Of a stretch of DNA of 64,000 nt, positions 16,591 through 26,173 are shown piece after piece. The notes beneath the pieces are model-generated. The model was not told the DNA's origin. It ran no database searches and saw only the letters and a list, made by a program, of their open reading frames with translations. Origin of the DNA: Mycobacterium sp. E2479 (GTDB taxonomy: Bacteria > Actinomycetota > Actinomycetes > Mycobacteriales > Mycobacteriaceae); the NCBI RefSeq assembly GCF_001667925.1, contig NZ_LZJR01000096.1, positions 124,001-188,000 of the forward strand, in the 5' to 3' direction. The position numbers and the translations under genes are program-made. Numbering within the stretch: position 1 is the first letter of the stretch; every line of letters starts with the position of its first letter.

Positions 16591-17550
16591 ATGGCGAACG
16601 CCAGCACGAGCAGATTTGACGGCGATCTGGATGCTCAAAGCCCCGCAGCGGACCTAGTGCGCGTATATCTGAACGGAATCGGTAAGACGGCACTTCTCAA
16701 CGCCGCCGGCGAAGTTGAACTTGCCAAGCGCATCGAAGCCGGGCTTTATGCCGAACACCTGCTCGCAACGCGTAAGCGCCTCGGGGAGAACCGTAAACGC
16801 GATCTGCAGGCCGTGGTTCGTGATGGCCAGGCGGCGCGCCGCCACCTGCTAGAGGCGAATCTGCGTCTGGTGGTGTCGCTGGCCAAGCGTTACACGGGCC
16901 GCGGTATGCCACTATTGGACCTGATCCAGGAGGGCAACCTGGGGCTGATCCGCGCGATGGAAAAGTTCGACTACACAAAGGGATTCAAATTCTCGACCTA
17001 CGCGACGTGGTGGATCCGTCAGGCCATCACCCGCGGCATGGCCGACCAGAGCCGCACCATCCGGCTGCCGGTTCACCTGGTTGAGCAGGTCAACAAGCTG
17101 GCGCGGATAAAGCGCGAGATGCACCAGAATCTGGGACGCGAGGCCACCGACGAGGAGTTGGCCGCCGAATCCGGCATTCCGGTCGAAAAAATCAATGACC
17201 TGCTCGAGCACAGCCGCGACCCGGTAAGCCTGGACATGCCGGTCGGCTCCGAGGAGGAAGCCCCGCTGGGCGACTTCATCGAGGACGCCGAAGCGATGTC
17301 GGCCGAGAACGCGGTGATCGCCGAGCTGCTGCACACCGACATCCGCAGCGTGTTGGCGACTCTGGACGAGCGTGAGCACCAGGTGATCCGGTTGCGTTTC
17401 GGCCTGGACGACGGCCAGCCGCGCACGCTGGACCAGATCGGCAAGCTGTTCGGCCTGTCTCGCGAGCGGGTCCGTCAAATCGAACGGGACGTAATGTCGA
17501 AACTCCGCAACGGTGAGCGCGCCGACAGGCTACGGTCGTACGCGAGCTAA
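16591..17550 (+). CDS. sigB: RNA polymerase sigma factor SigB
   Basis: 319 residues, group 2 sigma-70 factor for general stress and stationary phase, close in length to M. tuberculosis SigB. Region 1.2 ([20 protein letters not shown]), region 2 with [32 protein letters not shown] and [12 protein letters not shown] (region 2.4), region 3 ([19 protein letters not shown]) and region 4.2 helix-turn-helix ([18 protein letters not shown]) are all intact. The Shine-Dalgarno sequence GGGAGG lies just before the ATG. Transcribed from the ECF promoter at 16526 and closed by a strong hairpin; ideR follows in the same direction. Confidence 0.97.
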   Translation: MANASTSRFDGDLDAQSPAADLVRVYLNGIGKTALLNAAGEVELAKRIEAGLYAEHLLATRKRLGENRKRDLQAVVRDGQAARRHLLEANLRLVVSLAKRYTGRGMPLLDLIQEGNLGLIRAMEKFDYTKGFKFSTYATWWIRQAITRGMADQSRTIRLPVHLVEQVNKLARIKREMHQNLGREATDEELAAESGIPVEKINDLLEHSRDPVSLDMPVGSEEEAPLGDFIEDAEAMSAENAVIAELLHTDIRSVLATLDEREHQVIRLRFGLDDGQPRTLDQIGKLFGLSRERVRQIERDVMSKLRNGERADRLRSYAS

Positions 17551-17574
17551 GGCCCACCCAAGCTAGGTAGCAGA

Positions 17575-17608
17575 CAGTATGCCCGCCGCGCCAGCGGCGG
17601 GCATACTG
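17575..17608 (+). terminator. Hairpin terminator after sigB
   Basis: Perfect 15-bp stem (CAGTATGCCCGCCGC at 17575-17589, complement at 17594-17608) with a GCCA loop. The downstream CTTGCC is only weakly T-rich, as is usual in mycobacteria. It separates sigB from ideR. Confidence 0.8.
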
Positions 17609-17678
17609 CTTGCCTGGGAGGCGTTGCAACCATTCGCGCAGCTGGGCAAGTAGACTCAGCGTCGACGGAGGGTGCTGA

Positions 17679-18368
17679 ATGAACGACCTGGTTGACACCA
17701 CCGAGATGTACCTGCGGACCATCTACGACCTCGAAGAAGAGGGCGTTACGCCGTTGCGAGCCCGAATCGCCGAACGTCTCGATCAGAGCGGGCCGACTGT
17801 CAGCCAAACCGTGTCGCGCATGGAGCGGGACGGTCTACTTCACGTGGCCGGTGACCGCCACCTCGAACTCACCGACAAGGGCCGGGCGCTGGCCATTTCC
17901 GTGATGCGCAAGCACCGCCTCGCCGAACGCTTGCTGGTCGACGTGATCGGCCTGCCCTGGGAAGAGGTCCACGCCGAGGCGTGCCGCTGGGAGCACGTGA
18001 TGAGCGAGGACGTCGAGCGTCGCCTGGTGAAGGTGCTCAACAACCCGACCACCTCACCCTTCGGCAACCCGATCCCCGGGCTTCTGGACCTGGGCGTGGG
18101 CCCCGAGTCCTGGTCCGAGGACGGTCCCCTGGTCCGGCTGACCGAGTTGCCGCCTGGCGCGCCCGCGGCGGTGGTGGTGCGCCAGCTGACCGAACACGTC
18201 CAGGGCGATATCGACCTGATATCACGGCTGAAGGACGCCGGCGTCGTCCCCAACGCGCGCGTCACCGTCGAGACGAGCTCCGCCGGGGTGACCATCGTCA
18301 TTCCTGGCCACGAGAACGTCACGCTGCCGCACGAGATGGCGCACGCGGTCAAGGTCGAGAAGGTCTGA
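17679..18368 (+). CDS. ideR: Iron-dependent repressor IdeR
   Basis: 229-residue DtxR-family regulator that, with Fe(II), represses siderophore genes and activates iron storage. Helix-turn-helix near residues 25-50 (ARIAERLDQSGPTVSQTVSRM). All metal ligands known from IdeR are at their expected numbers: Met10, Cys102, Glu105, His106 (site 2) and His79, Glu83, His98, Glu172, Gln175 (site 1). The SH3-like third domain (GDIDLISRLKDAGVVPNARV) is complete. Strong Shine-Dalgarno sequence (GGAGGG) before the ATG. Confidence 0.97.
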   Translation: MNDLVDTTEMYLRTIYDLEEEGVTPLRARIAERLDQSGPTVSQTVSRMERDGLLHVAGDRHLELTDKGRALAISVMRKHRLAERLLVDVIGLPWEEVHAEACRWEHVMSEDVERRLVKVLNNPTTSPFGNPIPGLLDLGVGPESWSEDGPLVRLTELPPGAPAAVVVRQLTEHVQGDIDLISRLKDAGVVPNARVTVETSSAGVTIVIPGHENVTLPHEMAHAVKVEKV

Positions 18369-18387
18369 GCCGGGCTGTTCCTGCCAC

Positions 18388-19446
18388 CTACCCCGCCCTG
18401 CGCCCGAACTGCCTGCGCGGCGGTAGCTGCACCCCAAACCGCTTTGCCAGGCGGTAACCGGTTAACGCCAGGTCCCTGATGTCCTCGGGCCGCAGACCCG
18501 ATTGCAAGGCGGTGTCCAGCATGCCGGCCATCCGATGGTCGGGCTCACAGCGCAGCGCCTCCTGCAGTGACACCCCGGCGAGCGGACCGTCGCCGCGGGC
18601 ATACGCGCTGAACGCGATCAACACCAGCGCCTCGACGCGCCACGGCGAGGGCAACGTGCGCGCCAGCAGCGCCCAGAGCGATTCAATTTCGCCGGCCCTC
18701 TCCCCGACCGCAAGGGCATAGAGCATGTCGCGCACCTGCGCGTCGCTCAGTGCGCAGCCCAGCGTCGCCAACTCCGTTTCGGACAGCGATTCCCCGGCCG
18801 CGACCCGGGTGGCGGCGGACATCGCCGTCTCTAGGTCGGCACGGGTGCAGCGGATCGGATGCGCCCGATGCGCTGCGCGACGCCGGGCGGCCTGCCGCCG
18901 GAGCGCGCCGACCAGCGCGTCGCTGCGCGCCGGATCGCCGGGCGCGATGACCGCTTCCAGGTCGGCGCGACGCGGATAGAGCCGTCTGCCTTCCAGGACC
19001 GCCGCGGCGGCCAGCGGGGAGGCCGCGGGATCATCGACCAGGCCGCTCGAACCGCAGCCCTCGGCGCAATGCCACCGGCCGCCCAGGGCCACCTTGTCGA
19101 CCAGATGTGTGGCCCACAGCTCGATGTTGTGCTGCGACAACGCTTTATCGAGTACGGCGGACAGCTGCCGGTATTCCTCGTTGCAACTCGGACAGTAGGC
19201 CCCGTCCGCGTCGACGATCACCGCGATCACGGCCTCGGGGGCCGCCGCGGCGGTGACCTCCGCCAGGTGCCCCAGCCGATCGACAAGCTCGTCGGAAAGG
19301 TCGACCCGCATCACCGAACCGAGCCTCCCGTCGCCCAAAGACACTAATATCAATGAATTTTCGGGAACGAAGCCGAGGACGGCCGGCAGCGCGGCGATGA
19401 GTGCGCCGGGGCGGGAAAGTTCGAAGTCTTCTCGATGCGTCGTCAT
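18388..19446 (-). CDS. DUF4192 family protein
   Basis: About 352 residues from the ATG at 19446. DUF4192 signatures are present: FELSRPGALIAALPAVLGF, ENSLILVSL, VIVDADG and a C-terminal tetratricopeptide-like half (LWALLARTLPSPWRVEALVLIAFSAYARGDG). A CPSC knuckle and a WHCAEGCG segment suggest a metal site. Actinobacterial family of unknown function; corresponds in position to Rv2712c. Convergent with ideR. Confidence 0.82.
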   Translation of the reverse strand: MTTHREDFELSRPGALIAALPAVLGFVPENSLILVSLGDGRLGSVMRVDLSDELVDRLGHLAEVTAAAAPEAVIAVIVDADGAYCPSCNEEYRQLSAVLDKALSQHNIELWATHLVDKVALGGRWHCAEGCGSSGLVDDPAASPLAAAAVLEGRRLYPRRADLEAVIAPGDPARSDALVGALRRQAARRRAAHRAHPIRCTRADLETAMSAATRVAAGESLSETELATLGCALSDAQVRDMLYALAVGERAGEIESLWALLARTLPSPWRVEALVLIAFSAYARGDGPLAGVSLQEALRCEPDHRMAGMLDTALQSGLRPEDIRDLALTGYRLAKRFGVQLPPRRQFGRRAG

Positions 19447-19546
19447 GAGCACCCACGCTGACGGCCGCCACCGTCAAGCGGCGCACACGTGCGCGGACCC
19501 GGCAACCGACCTGTGGATGAACCCAGCACTGTGCGTTGTGCTGCCT

Positions 19547-19552
19547 TAATGT
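19547..19552 (+). promoter_or_regulatory. -10 hexamer (TAATGT) of leaderless sthA
   Basis: TANNNT hexamer 7 bases before the ATG at 19560 with no Shine-Dalgarno sequence between; predicts a leaderless transcript. Confidence 0.5.
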
Positions 19553-19559
19553 TTAAGCC

Positions 19560-20975
19560 ATGAGTTCGGCGCAAGAGTACGACATGGTGGTGATCGGGTC
19601 CGGGCCCGGCGGACAGAAGGCCGCCATCGCGTCGGCCAAGCTCGGTAAGTCGGTCGCCGTCGTCGAACGCGGACAGATGCTCGGCGGTGTGTGCGTCCAG
19701 ACCGGCACCATCCCATCGAAAACGTTGCGCGAGGCGGTCCTGTACCTCACCGGGATGAGCCAGCGCGAACTCTACGGCGCGAGCTATCGCGTGAAGGAGA
19801 AGATCACTCCGGCCGATCTGCTGGCCCGAACCCAGCACGTGATTGGCAAGGAAGTTGACGTGGTGCGCAACCAGCTGATGCGCAACCGCATCGACCTGCT
19901 GATCGGTCACGGGCGTTTCGTCGACCCGCACACCATCGAAGTCGAGGACCCGTCGCGGCGCGAAAAGATAACCATTACGGGTAAATACGTGGTCATCGCC
20001 ACCGGCACCCGGCCCGCGCGGCCCTCCGGCGTCGAGTTCGATGAACACCGGGTGCTCGACTCCGACGGGATCCTCGATCTCAAATCACTGCCCGCCTCGA
20101 TGGTGGTGGTCGGCGCCGGCGTCATCGGCATCGAGTACGCCTCGATGTTCGCCGCGCTGGGCACCAAGGTCACGGTGGTGGAGAAGCGCGACGACATGCT
20201 CGACTTCTGCGACCCGGAGGTCGTCGAGGCGCTGAAGTTCCACCTGCGCGACCTGGCGGTGACGTTCCGGTTTGGGGAGGAGGTGACCGCGGTCGACGTC
20301 GGATCGGCGGGCACCGTGACCACCCTGGCCAGCGGCAAACAGATTCCCGCGGAGACGGTGATGTATTCGGCCGGGCGGCAAGGCCAGACCGATCATCTCG
20401 ATCTGCACAACGCCGAGCTGGATTCCGACAACCGAGGCCGGATCTTCGTCGACGACAATTTCCAGACCAAAGTGCCCCATATCTATGCCGTCGGCGACGT
20501 GATCGGCTTCCCCGCGCTTGCCGCGACGTCGATGGAACAGGGACGCCTGGCCGCCTATCACGCGTTCGGGGAAGCCTCCGACGGCATCACCGAGTTACAA
20601 CCCATCGGCATCTACTCCATCCCGGAGGTCTCCTACGTCGGCGCCACCGAGGTGGAGTTGACGAAGGACTCAGTCCCCTACGAGGTCGGTGTGGCCAGAT
20701 ACCGGGAGCTGGCGCGCGGCCAGATCGCCGGCGACTCCTACGGGATGCTCAAACTGCTGGTGTCCACCACGGACCTCAAGTTGCTCGGCGTGCACATTTT
20801 CGGCACCAGCGCCACCGAAATGGTGCACATCGGGCAGGCCGTGATGGGGTGTGGCGGCACCGTCGATTATCTGGTGGACGCTGTATTCAACTACCCCACG
20901 TTCTCCGAGGCGTACAAGGTGGCGGCGCTCGATGTGATGAATAAGGTCCGGGCGCTCAACCAGTTCCGGATTTAA
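19560..20975 (+). CDS. sthA: Soluble pyridine nucleotide transhydrogenase
   Basis: 471 residues, flavoprotein interconverting NADPH and NAD with NADP and NADH in the cytosol. The FAD-binding GSGPGG is at residues 13-18, the second nucleotide site [13 protein letters not shown] near 184, the FAD-pyrophosphate site [19 protein letters not shown] near 307 and the dimerisation domain with [12 protein letters not shown] at the end. In place of the CxxxxC redox pair of dihydrolipoamide dehydrogenases it reads [16 protein letters not shown], with Thr at the second Cys position, the mark of SthA. Rv2713 orthologue. Its stop codon opens the first unit of a tandem repeat. Confidence 0.94.
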   Translation: MSSAQEYDMVVIGSGPGGQKAAIASAKLGKSVAVVERGQMLGGVCVQTGTIPSKTLREAVLYLTGMSQRELYGASYRVKEKITPADLLARTQHVIGKEVDVVRNQLMRNRIDLLIGHGRFVDPHTIEVEDPSRREKITITGKYVVIATGTRPARPSGVEFDEHRVLDSDGILDLKSLPASMVVVGAGVIGIEYASMFAALGTKVTVVEKRDDMLDFCDPEVVEALKFHLRDLAVTFRFGEEVTAVDVGSAGTVTTLASGKQIPAETVMYSAGRQGQTDHLDLHNAELDSDNRGRIFVDDNFQTKVPHIYAVGDVIGFPALAATSMEQGRLAAYHAFGEASDGITELQPIGIYSIPEVSYVGATEVELTKDSVPYEVGVARYRELARGQIAGDSYGMLKLLVSTTDLKLLGVHIFGTSATEMVHIGQAVMGCGGTVDYLVDAVFNYPTFSEAYKVAALDVMNKVRALNQFRI

Positions 20976-21139
20976 CCCCAGGGTGGCGACCCGCTACGCC
21001 CGGCTCCGCCGCGCTGGCGATCACCACTTAACCCCAGGGTGGCGACCCGCTACGCCCGGCTCCGCCGCGCTGGCGATCGCCACTTAACCCCAGGGTGGCG
21101 ACCCACTACGCCCGGCTCCGCCGCGCTGGCGATCACCAC
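20972..21139. repeat. Three tandem copies of a 56-base GC-rich hairpin repeat
   Basis: Units begin at 20972, 21028 and 21084, nearly identical. Each starts TTAACCCCAGGGTGGCGACC and ends GCGCTGGCGATCRCCAC. The GTGGCGA near the left can pair with the TCGCCAC near the right of the middle unit, and an inner CGCCCGGC...GCCGCG adds pairing. The repeat fills the whole space between the converging sthA and protease genes, overlapping both stop codons, and could work as a two-way terminator. The same core recurs near 54660 and, inverted, at 61709. Confidence 0.85.
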
Positions 21140-21975
21140 TAACAGGTGTCTTGAAGGTCGTTCGGGACCGGATCGCCGGGCCCGCCGGCCTCGGCGCGGG
21201 CCAGTAGCTGGCCGGTTTGCGCGTCGAACGGCGCCGAGTACGACATGTTGGCGGCGCAGCCGCCTCGCTCGAGGCCGCCGATCACCCCGATCAGTGTGGT
21301 GCCGCTGACCCAGGGCGCACCGCTGGTGCCGTCCACCAGCCCCTCACAGGCCAAGGCCGGAAACCCGGTGTCGGTGACTGACGTGCTGGCCTGACACCCG
21401 ATGGGCGAGCCGCCCACCCCGGCCGGATAGCCCAGCACGGTGACGCGGCTGCCCGGCGGCGGCGTCACACCTAGTGTCAGCGCCAGGCCGGCCTTGGACT
21501 CGACGGGAGCGCGGGCGTCATTGCTGACCCGCGCAATCGCATAGTCGGCGCGCGGATCTTTACTGGCCGTCCAGCGTGGGTCGAGGTAGACCGCGTCGGC
21601 CTTCCACACATCGGCGGGGCCGGGTGCGGCATCCCCGGCGAAACCGGGAACAAAGGTGATCAGCGAAGCACCGGCCAGGCAGTGCGCGGCGGTCATGATC
21701 AGGTTGCCTCCCGGCGAATGCACCACCGAACCGGTGCACACGTGTAGCGGGCCGCCGTCGATGAAAATTGCCCCGATGCGACGATCCGGCTCGACCGGAC
21801 CAGCGACGGCCTTTTGCTCGGGCTGGCTGAGCCGCTGCACCGGGCCGCCGACGCGCGGAGGGGACACCGGCGCACCCGAAACGTGATCGACCGGACGGTG
21901 ACACGACGTCAGCGACATCGCCACCCCCACCACCGTGCAGAGCATCAGGATCCGAATGCGCATCGCCTTCATCAT
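21139..21975 (-). CDS. Trypsin-like serine protease lipoprotein
   Basis: About 278 residues from the ATG at 21975. The N-terminal signal has a lipobox LTSC with Cys25, so the protein is probably lipid-anchored on the cell surface. The catalytic triad of the trypsin family is visible: His in MTAAHCLAG, Asp in RADYAIARV, Ser in DGTSGAPWVSG. Cysteine pairs (CTGS/AAHC, IGCQAS/LACEG) suit an exported enzyme. Substrate unknown. I know of no protease at this position in M. tuberculosis, where Rv2714 follows sthA. Confidence 0.85.
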   Translation of the reverse strand: MMKAMRIRILMLCTVVGVAMSLTSCHRPVDHVSGAPVSPPRVGGPVQRLSQPEQKAVAGPVEPDRRIGAIFIDGGPLHVCTGSVVHSPGGNLIMTAAHCLAGASLITFVPGFAGDAAPGPADVWKADAVYLDPRWTASKDPRADYAIARVSNDARAPVESKAGLALTLGVTPPPGSRVTVLGYPAGVGGSPIGCQASTSVTDTGFPALACEGLVDGTSGAPWVSGTTLIGVIGGLERGGCAANMSYSAPFDAQTGQLLARAEAGGPGDPVPNDLQDTC

Positions 21976-22212
21976 GCCTGACCAATGCACTGCAGGCCGA
22001 CTTGCGCACATCGTGGTGCGTCACGTGGGTTGCCGGCGTATGGGGGTCGGGGGCGGCCCGCGTGAGGTCTCGTTTGCGGATTACGAGTGAGAATTATCCC
22101 GTTCCAGCTAACAGCGTGAATGCGAAGTTCGCTGATAGATGTTGGTGCCGCCCGATTCGGGGGACACTTGGTAGGGCACCCTGAAGAGACCCTCGAGAGG
22201 AGGCGATTGAAG

Positions 22213-23184
22213 ATGGCTCACCATCAGGACCCAGACGATCAGTACCAGCAAGGGCAGGCTGGCATGTACGAGCTCGAGTTGCCGGCGCCGCAGTTGTCGA
22301 CGTCCGACGGCCGCGGCCCCGTGCTGGTGCACGCCCTGGAGGGCTTTTCCGACGCCGGCCATGCCATCAAGCTGGCGGCCGCGCACCTCAAGGCGGTGCT
22401 CGACACAGAGCTGGTCGCATCCTTTGCGATCGACGAATTGCTGGACTACCGTTCGCGGCGGCCACTGATGACGTTCAAGACCGATCACTTCACCCACTAC
22501 GAGGATCCCGAGCTGAGCCTGTACGCGATGCGCGACACGATCGGCACACCGTTCCTGTTGCTGGCCGGCATGGAACCGGATCTCAAGTGGGAGCGCTTCA
22601 TCACCGCGGTGCGGCTGCTGGCCGAGCGCCTCGGCGTGCGCCAGACCATCGGCTTGGGAACGGTCCCGATGGCGGTCCCGCACACCAGGCCGACCACCAT
22701 GACCGCACACTCGAACAACCCGGAGTTGATCGCCAACTTCCAGCCGTGGATTGCCGAGATCCAGGTGCCGGGCAGTGCCTCCAACCTGCTGGAATACCGG
22801 ATGGGTCAGCACGGGCACGAGGTCGTGGGCTTCACGGTGCACGTCCCCCACTACCTCACGCAGACCGATTACCCGGCCGCCGCGCAAGCGTTACTCGAGC
22901 AGGTCGCCAAGACCGCGTCGCTAGAACTTCCGCTGACCGCGTTAACCGAAGCGGCCGAGGTGATTCGGGCCAAGATCGACGAGCAGGTGGAAGCGAGCAC
23001 CGAGGTCGCTCAAGTGGTGGCCGCGCTGGAGCGCCAGTACGATGCCTTCATCGACGCTCAGGAGAACAGATCGTTACTGACTCGCGACGAGGATCTGCCT
23101 AGCGGCGATGAGCTAGGCGCAGAGTTCGAGCGATTTCTGGCCCAGCAGGCGGAGAAGAAGTACGACGACGACGACAAGTCCTGA
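22213..23184 (+). CDS. PAC2 family protein, Rv2714 orthologue
   Basis: 323 residues from the ATG at 22213, which has GAGGAGG 11 bases upstream. PAC2-family features: VLVHALEGFSDAGHAIKLAA, a central YRSRRPLMTFKTDHFTHYEDP, LLLAGMEPDLKWERF and GLGTVPMAVPHTRPTTMTAH. The fold resembles eukaryotic proteasome-assembly chaperones; mycobacteria have a proteasome, but a link is not proven. The acidic C-terminal helix ends in a Lys/Asp tail (KKYDDDDKS). Confidence 0.88.
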   Translation: MAHHQDPDDQYQQGQAGMYELELPAPQLSTSDGRGPVLVHALEGFSDAGHAIKLAAAHLKAVLDTELVASFAIDELLDYRSRRPLMTFKTDHFTHYEDPELSLYAMRDTIGTPFLLLAGMEPDLKWERFITAVRLLAERLGVRQTIGLGTVPMAVPHTRPTTMTAHSNNPELIANFQPWIAEIQVPGSASNLLEYRMGQHGHEVVGFTVHVPHYLTQTDYPAAAQALLEQVAKTASLELPLTALTEAAEVIRAKIDEQVEASTEVAQVVAALERQYDAFIDAQENRSLLTRDEDLPSGDELGAEFERFLAQQAEKKYDDDDKS

Positions 23185-23247
23185 CCCATTCATCGTGACG
23201 CCCTAGCCAGACCGCCCTTAGCCCGGCCCGACACCAAGGTTGGCGAT

Positions 23248-24279
23248 ATGACCGAGCGGAAGCGCAATGCCACGCTCCGCCCGGTGCGTGAAGTCACCGC
23301 ACCCAAGCTCGAGTACCGCACCATTCACGGTTACCGCCGGGCCTACCGTATCGCCGGTTCCGGACCGGCGATTCTGCTGATCCACGGCATCGGCGACAAC
23401 TCCACGACGTGGAATACCGTGCAGGCCAAGCTCGCCCAGCGGTTCACAGTGATCGCCCCCGATCTGCTCGGCCACGGGCAATCCGATAAGCCGCGCGCCG
23501 ACTACTCGGTGGCCGCGTACGCAAATGGGATGCGTGACCTGCTCAGCGTGCTCGACATCGAGAGGGTCACAATCATCGGTCACTCGTTGGGTGGCGGTGT
23601 GGCTATGCAATTCGCCTACCAATTCCCGCATTTGGTGGAACGGCTGATCCTGGTGGGCGCCGGCGGCGTGACCAAGGACGTCAACTTCGTCTTACGCTGG
23701 GCCTCGCTGCCGATGGGCAGTGAGGCGATCGCCCTGCTGCGGTTGCCCCTGGTGCTGCCGGCGGTTCAGATCATGGGACGTGTCCTGGGCATGGCGCTGG
23801 GCAGCAGCGGGCTGGGCCGCGATCTACCCAACGTGCTGCGCATCCTCGACGACCTGCCCGAGCCGACGGCGTCCGCGGCGTTCAGCCGGACGCTGCGCGC
23901 CGTGGTGGATTGGCGCGGTCAAATCGTCACCATGCTCGACCGATGTTATTTGACCGAAGCCATCCCGGTGCAGATCGTTTGGGGCACCAAGGATGTGGTG
24001 GTTCCGGTTCGGCATGCGTGGATGGCGCATGCCGCGATGCCGGGCTCGCGTCTCGAAATCTTCGAAGGCTCCGGCCACTTCCCCTTCCACGATGACCCGG
24101 CCCGCTTCATCGATGTCGTCGAGCGCTTCATCGATTCCACCGACCCCGCCGAATACGACCAGGCCAGTCTTCGCGAACTGCTTCGCACCGGCGGTGGCGA
24201 GCAGGCCGTCTCGGGTCCCGCGCCCACTCGCGTCGCCGTGCTGAACGCCATCGGTTCCGACGAACGCAGCGCCACCTGA
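23248..24279 (+). CDS. Alpha/beta hydrolase, Rv2715 orthologue
   Basis: 343 residues. Alpha/beta-hydrolase fold with oxyanion segment LLIHGIGDNSTTW, nucleophile elbow GHSLGGG (Ser112), acid in WGTKDVVVP and catalytic His in GSGHFPFHDDP. The cap (residues 150-230) is hydrophobic, suiting a lipid-like or aromatic ester substrate. Homologous enzymes include C-C bond hydrolases, but the substrate cannot be set. C-terminal 45-residue polar extension. Same direction as the PAC2 gene and possibly co-transcribed with it (63-base gap). Confidence 0.88.
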   Translation: MTERKRNATLRPVREVTAPKLEYRTIHGYRRAYRIAGSGPAILLIHGIGDNSTTWNTVQAKLAQRFTVIAPDLLGHGQSDKPRADYSVAAYANGMRDLLSVLDIERVTIIGHSLGGGVAMQFAYQFPHLVERLILVGAGGVTKDVNFVLRWASLPMGSEAIALLRLPLVLPAVQIMGRVLGMALGSSGLGRDLPNVLRILDDLPEPTASAAFSRTLRAVVDWRGQIVTMLDRCYLTEAIPVQIVWGTKDVVVPVRHAWMAHAAMPGSRLEIFEGSGHFPFHDDPARFIDVVERFIDSTDPAEYDQASLRELLRTGGGEQAVSGPAPTRVAVLNAIGSDERSAT

Positions 24280-24312
24280 TCACCTCGATCGATGTGGGCC
24301 GATGCGGCGCCG

Positions 24313-24318
24313 TACAGT
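24313..24318 (+). promoter_or_regulatory. -10 hexamer (TACAGT) of the PhzF-like gene
   Basis: TANNNT hexamer 6 bases before the ATG at 24325, without a Shine-Dalgarno sequence; predicts a leaderless transcript. Confidence 0.5.
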
Positions 24319-24324
24319 CGGCCC

Positions 24325-25011
24325 ATGGGAATCGGCGTGACGGTGTTGCGGGTGTTCACCGATTCGGACGGCGACTTCGGTAATCCCCTAGGCGTGGTGG
24401 ACGCCGGCCAGGTCGAGCCCGCGCACCGGCAGCGGCTGGCAACCCAATTGGGCTACAGCGAGACCGTTTTCGTCGACCTCCCGGCCCCCGGCTCCACCAC
24501 GGCGCACGCCACCATCTACACCCCGCGAACCGAACTGCCGTTCGCCGGCCACCCGACCGTCGGCGCGACGTGGTGGCTGCGCGAGATCGGTTCGCCGATC
24601 AATACGCTGCGGGTGCGGGCCGGGATCGTGCCGGTCGGTTACGACGACGACCGCGCCAGCATCAACGCTCGCGCGGAATGGGCGCCCGACATCGCGCTGC
24701 ACGAATTCACTTCGGCCGGCGAGGTTCTCGCCGCCGACCCGGCCGACTATCCCGATGACACCGCGCATTACCTGTGGGCCTGGACCGACCGGGCGGCAGG
24801 CTCGCTGCGGGCGCGCATGTTCGCGGCCAACCTCGGTGTGGTCGAGGACGAGGCGACCGGCTCGGCGGCGATGCGGATCACCGACTACCTGAGTCAGAGC
24901 CTGCGGATTACCCAGGGCAAGGGCTCCGTCATCGACACGACCTGGAGCGCCGAGGGCTGGGTCCGGGTGACCGGGCGGGTCGTCAACGACGGTGTGAGAC
25001 AACTTGACTGA
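24325..25011 (+). CDS. PhzF-family protein, Rv2716 orthologue
   Basis: 228 residues from the ATG at 24325. PhzF signatures: [55 protein letters not shown] and the second-half [12 protein letters not shown]. The active-site Glu of PhzF isomerases (SE in GYSETVF) and the GHPTVG loop are present. The two PhzF halves are kept, but the protein is shorter than the usual 260-300 residues, with a reduced second half. Family members isomerise or epimerise small carboxylated substrates; the substrate here is unknown. Confidence 0.85.
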   Translation: MGIGVTVLRVFTDSDGDFGNPLGVVDAGQVEPAHRQRLATQLGYSETVFVDLPAPGSTTAHATIYTPRTELPFAGHPTVGATWWLREIGSPINTLRVRAGIVPVGYDDDRASINARAEWAPDIALHEFTSAGEVLAADPADYPDDTAHYLWAWTDRAAGSLRARMFAANLGVVEDEATGSAAMRITDYLSQSLRITQGKGSVIDTTWSAEGWVRVTGRVVNDGVRQLD

Positions 25012-25022
25012 CGCCTGCGTGC

Positions 25023-25508
25023 TCAGCGCTGCCGGTGCAGCACGGCGGTGAGGTGGTCCTGCAGCGGTTGCCCGACCGCACTCATCTGCACCGTGTAGGA
25101 GAGCTCGTCACCGTCGATGCGGAACGAACGGCCAAGCGCGGTCACCTCTTTAGCGCTGGGTGTCAAACCGACCGCCGTGGTCGACATCTGCATTTCGATG
25201 CGGTCACCGCTCACCGAGTAGGTGCCGACCTCGATCTCGGTGATACCGCTGGGATGCGCCAGAACTATTTCGAGATGACCCGGCTGTGGCACGCGAAGAA
25301 AACCGGTTTCGGCGTGCAACGGCTTGCCGTCGGCGACGGCCTTGGTTTTCTGCCCGTAGGTGAGAAACGGCTTACCGACATGGCCGAACACGACTTCTTC
25401 GAGATAGTCGAAGGGCGGGATGGTGGGGTACTTGCCCGCACCCTGGCCGGACCAGGTCCCAAGGAGCGGGGCCAACGCCGCAAGGTCGGGATGCAAGTCA
25501 GGAGGCAT
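25023..25508 (-). CDS. Nitrobindin-like haem-binding beta-barrel protein, Rv2717c orthologue
   Basis: 161 residues, lipocalin-like ten-stranded barrel. The nitrobindin GxWxGxG motif is GTWSGQG near residue 17. Other family blocks are FDYLEEVVFGHVGKPFLTY, GKPLHAETGFLRV and the C-terminal DHLTAVLHRQR, in which His158 is in the place of the haem-iron ligand. Nitrobindins bind ferric haem and nitric oxide and can isomerise peroxynitrite. Convergent with the PhzF gene. Confidence 0.9.
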   Translation of the reverse strand: MPPDLHPDLAALAPLLGTWSGQGAGKYPTIPPFDYLEEVVFGHVGKPFLTYGQKTKAVADGKPLHAETGFLRVPQPGHLEIVLAHPSGITEIEVGTYSVSGDRIEMQMSTTAVGLTPSAKEVTALGRSFRIDGDELSYTVQMSAVGQPLQDHLTAVLHRQR

Positions 25509-25560
25509 GAAGCCGAGCCTAGCCCGCTGAGGAGCCGGGCAATCCGAGGACGCCGACCCG

Positions 25561-26025
25561 TCAGCCTGGGGCTGCTACTCCGCGGTGTTCGCGTAGCGCC
25601 TGAATCTCGCGTTCGAAGTCGTCCGCGGACTCAAACGACCGATACACGGAGGCGAATCGTAGGTAGGCCACCTCGTCCAGGTCACGCAACGGACCCAGAA
25701 TGGCCAGGCCGACTTCATGACTGGGTATCTCGGGTGAGGCCGCGGCGCGCACGGTGTCTTCGACCTGCTGGGCCAGCAGGTTCAGCGCATCGTCGTCGAC
25801 CTGGCGCCCCTGGCACGCCCGGCGCACGCCGCTGATGACCTTCTCCCTGCTGAACGGTTCGGTGACGCCGCTGCGCTTGACCACCGCCAGCACCGCGGTC
25901 TCCACGGTGGTGAAGCGTCGCCCGCATTCGGGACAGGATCGGCGGCGCCGGATGGCCTGCCCTTCGTCGGTCTCGCGCGAATCGATCACCCGCGAATCGG
26001 GATGGCGGCAGAACGGACAGTGCAT
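25561..26025 (-). CDS. nrdR: Transcriptional repressor NrdR
   Basis: 154 residues, repressor of ribonucleotide reductase genes that senses ATP/dATP. A zinc ribbon is formed by Cys3, Cys6, Cys31 and Cys34 (MHCPFC...SCPECG), followed by RRFTTVE and an ATP-cone domain with [52 protein letters not shown] and a short tail. Full length. Rv2718c orthologue. Confidence 0.95.
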   Translation of the reverse strand: MHCPFCRHPDSRVIDSRETDEGQAIRRRRSCPECGRRFTTVETAVLAVVKRSGVTEPFSREKVISGVRRACQGRQVDDDALNLLAQQVEDTVRAAASPEIPSHEVGLAILGPLRDLDEVAYLRFASVYRSFESADDFEREIQALREHRGVAAPG

Positions 26026-26173
26026 GACCGCTCCTTCATCGCGCCGACAAGGTACCGCTGGACTTTGAGCGTACCCGCGCGTCGAACTACACAGCTAATG
26101 AAGCCGCCGGCCGTACGAACTCGGCATTGGCATCCCGGATCCGCAGCCCATAGCCCTTTTTTCACAACGTTGC

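Noticed and set aside
20972..21139. CRISPR array
   Set aside because: Units are contiguous with no unique spacers and no cas genes nearby.
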